From NCBI RefSeq assembly GCF_022539315.1, contig NC_066317.1, positions 41,076,435 through 41,140,434 of the forward strand: a stretch of DNA of 64,000 bases, read 5' to 3'. Under the pieces are notes generated by a model. The model had not been told where the DNA came from and made no database searches. It was given only the letters and a program-made list of their open reading frames with translations. Source of the DNA: Serinus canaria (taxonomy: Eukaryota; Chordata; Aves; Passeriformes; Fringillidae). Positions within the stretch are counted from its first letter, which is position 1. Every line of letters begins with the position of its first letter. The position numbers were made by a program, and so were the translations under genes. Positions 62,201 through 64,000 of this stretch are shown piece after piece.

Positions 62201-64000
62201 ATTGCCAGTGTACCTGTAGTTAGACATATATTCACACTCTATAACTGTGCATGTATATTTTTTTACAGGAGAGCATCAGCAAATGAAGGAATCATAGGCA
62301 TATGTGTGTACATATTTAACTTTCAGGAATACAAGAACACAAACACTACAATATGATTTTTTACTACTTGAGTATTCTTGAATAATTCAAATTAGCCCAT
62401 AATGCAAAATAGGTTTTAAAATATAACTATTCAGGTATTGTTATTTAGATACTGAATTTTTGGTGACTTCACTGAATTCATCTGGGGTAAATGAAAAATA
62501 CATTTGATCTATTATTGTGTGGCTGGTAAAGAAACAGAATGGATTTGAAATACACATACTGTATAGCAATACACACATTCTTTCTCTCCTAAGAAATAAG
62601 AACCTAGCAAAAGACAATAATTAATATTACTCTTAGCCTTGGCTGGTGTCTACATAATGGTTAAAAGTGCTATACAGATAGAAAATTTTTACATTTGTAC
62701 AGAGGCCCATAGATGTTTGAACATTTATAGTTTTCTGCAGTGCTGAATCTTGCAGGTGCCTTACGTAGAGAGGAGGACGATATTTTAAAACCTTTCTTCA
62801 TTAAAATTTTCACTTTGTGACATCAGTATTGTATTTCTGTGTCAGAGGATATGCATACAACCATGTAAGCAAGGGCAGCCCATAACATAAGTGCTGCTTA
62901 ACTTCTTTTTTATTCACAGAGATGTCCTTAACCAAAAGCAGAATAATTTTCCCTCTTTGATCTGCCTTATTATAGGCCCCATGTCTGATGATTGTTAGTA
63001 GGATATCCCAACCCTTTGCTCCCTTTTGTGTGTGGGACAAAGGGACAGAATACACCTGACCTGCGCTGGGCTCTCTGTGCTCATGCCCTTGAGCTGGCAG
63101 AGGGACAGGCAGGAGATGGAGCTGCCACTGCTTGGTACCAATCATTAGCCTGACCAAGCCTTGCAGTGACAAATGCCTCACAGACCCCTTAAATCTCTGC
63201 TTTGGAGAAAGCACTGGAAGCAATAAAAAAAGAGAAGTCTCTGGTGTTTGTTTTGAAGATGCAGTATTATTGCAAACCTTTCTCCAGTTTTGACATTTCG
63301 CTGTGGCTCGGATGGAGAATGTGAATGTTAAAGTATGTATATTTTCCATGGATCACCAGGCTGATTTGAAATCAAAGTCGACAAACTTGCCTGCAACAGA
63401 AATATTTCTTGTTAATTTTTTCCCCTTCATTCCTCTGGCACGGCTATGAAAGGCAGAATGTGCATCCAGTACTGTGACCTAGCACACAACCAATGCAATC
63501 CCAGGCTTCCTCTAGGACAAAATCTTTCAAAATGTGACTTTATATTAAAAAAAATGAGCATGATATTACAGAAGAAAATATTTTCTTTCTATTCTGCAAC
63601 TAAAATGCCTTTGTATTATATTTGTAAACACTTCCAAGGTTCTCTTCTCCTACCTGTTTCGCCTAAATTTTACCTTTGACACAGGAGGAAAATATTACAG
63701 AACAAAAAATAAAAAATTAATGCTATCCAAAGAGAGAAAAACATTCAGTTGGAGGAAAAAGTAAAAATATCCCAATAATTTGTCAAACAGCCACTACCTA
63801 AGTTGATTAATAAATTATCTGCCACACAAGATTATAAACAGAAAAGTGCTAAAATAGTCCAACATTTGCAGCCCTTACTTTTTATTTCAAATAAATCCAA
63901 AATTTATCAACATCAAATGTATTGCAGGATAATCAAAATAACACTGTGTGAAATTCACAGTATTTTTTTTTCCTTAGATTATAAAATTTCATTTGAGATC
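59223..64000. other. Unrecognised AT-rich non-coding DNA
   Basis: It starts with an A-rich stretch that adjoins the 5' end of the CR1 copy. No gene or transposon recognised. The 153-codon minus-strand frame at 60245-60706 and the 179-codon minus-strand frame at 62810-63349 show no family motifs; the latter is discussed under findings. A G+C-richer patch spans about 62995-63210. Confidence 0.5.

Noticed and set aside
1..64000. tRNA, rRNA, CRISPR arrays, bacterial operons and ribosome binding sites
   Set aside because: None was seen; the sequence is vertebrate nuclear DNA, so prokaryotic features do not apply.

Overview
This window looks like ordinary, gene-free, AT-rich vertebrate nuclear DNA, most likely from a bird. 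By eye roughly two thirds of it is A+T, and CpG is scarce with no CpG island. The bird assignment rests on three decayed fragments that match avian CR1 LINEs (about 5939-6384, 34958-35060 and 58338-59222) and on one solo LTR of an abundant avian endogenous retrovirus type (26706-27366). A non-galliform bird, perhaps a songbird, would fit, but the sequence does not fix the species.

Layout. 1-5.9 kb: unrecognised DNA with an A/C-only-biased tract (1858-2011) and a striking palindromic triplet repeat, (TTA)n joined to (TAA)n, at 4412-4539. 5.9-9.2 kb: a CR1 fragment containing an internal AT-rich expansion, a long A run, a G-quadruplex-type motif at 7097-7125 and an exon-like segment at 9098-9234. 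9.2-26.7 kb: no recognised gene, two more A/C-rich tracts and possible conserved non-coding stretches. 26.7-27.4 kb: the solo LTR, interrupted by about 100 bp of foreign sequence. 27.4-58 kb: no recognised gene, with poly-T and purine tracts, an old CR1 3' piece, an ancient amniote dispersed repeat at about 38.8-39.0 kb, a perfect 20-bp tandem duplication, a (TA)n microsatellite and a small hairpin. 58.3-59.2 kb: the longest CR1 copy, on the minus strand, with a recognisable but frameshifted end of its reverse-transcriptase protein. 59.2-64 kb: no recognised feature except a 179-codon minus-strand open frame that I do not recognise.

I found no complete protein-coding gene, tRNA, rRNA, known small RNA, CRISPR array or operon. 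The open frames of 60 to 180 codons are not credible genes: they lack family motifs, several are translations of low-complexity repeats, and most overlap frames on the other strand. The window is best read as intergenic (gene desert) or the inside of a very long intron. There is no set of genes working together to describe. The items worth checking are the palindromic repeat, the interrupted LTR, the exon-like segments, the 179-codon frame and a few stretches that may be conserved regulatory DNA. I did not find a convincing previously undescribed system.
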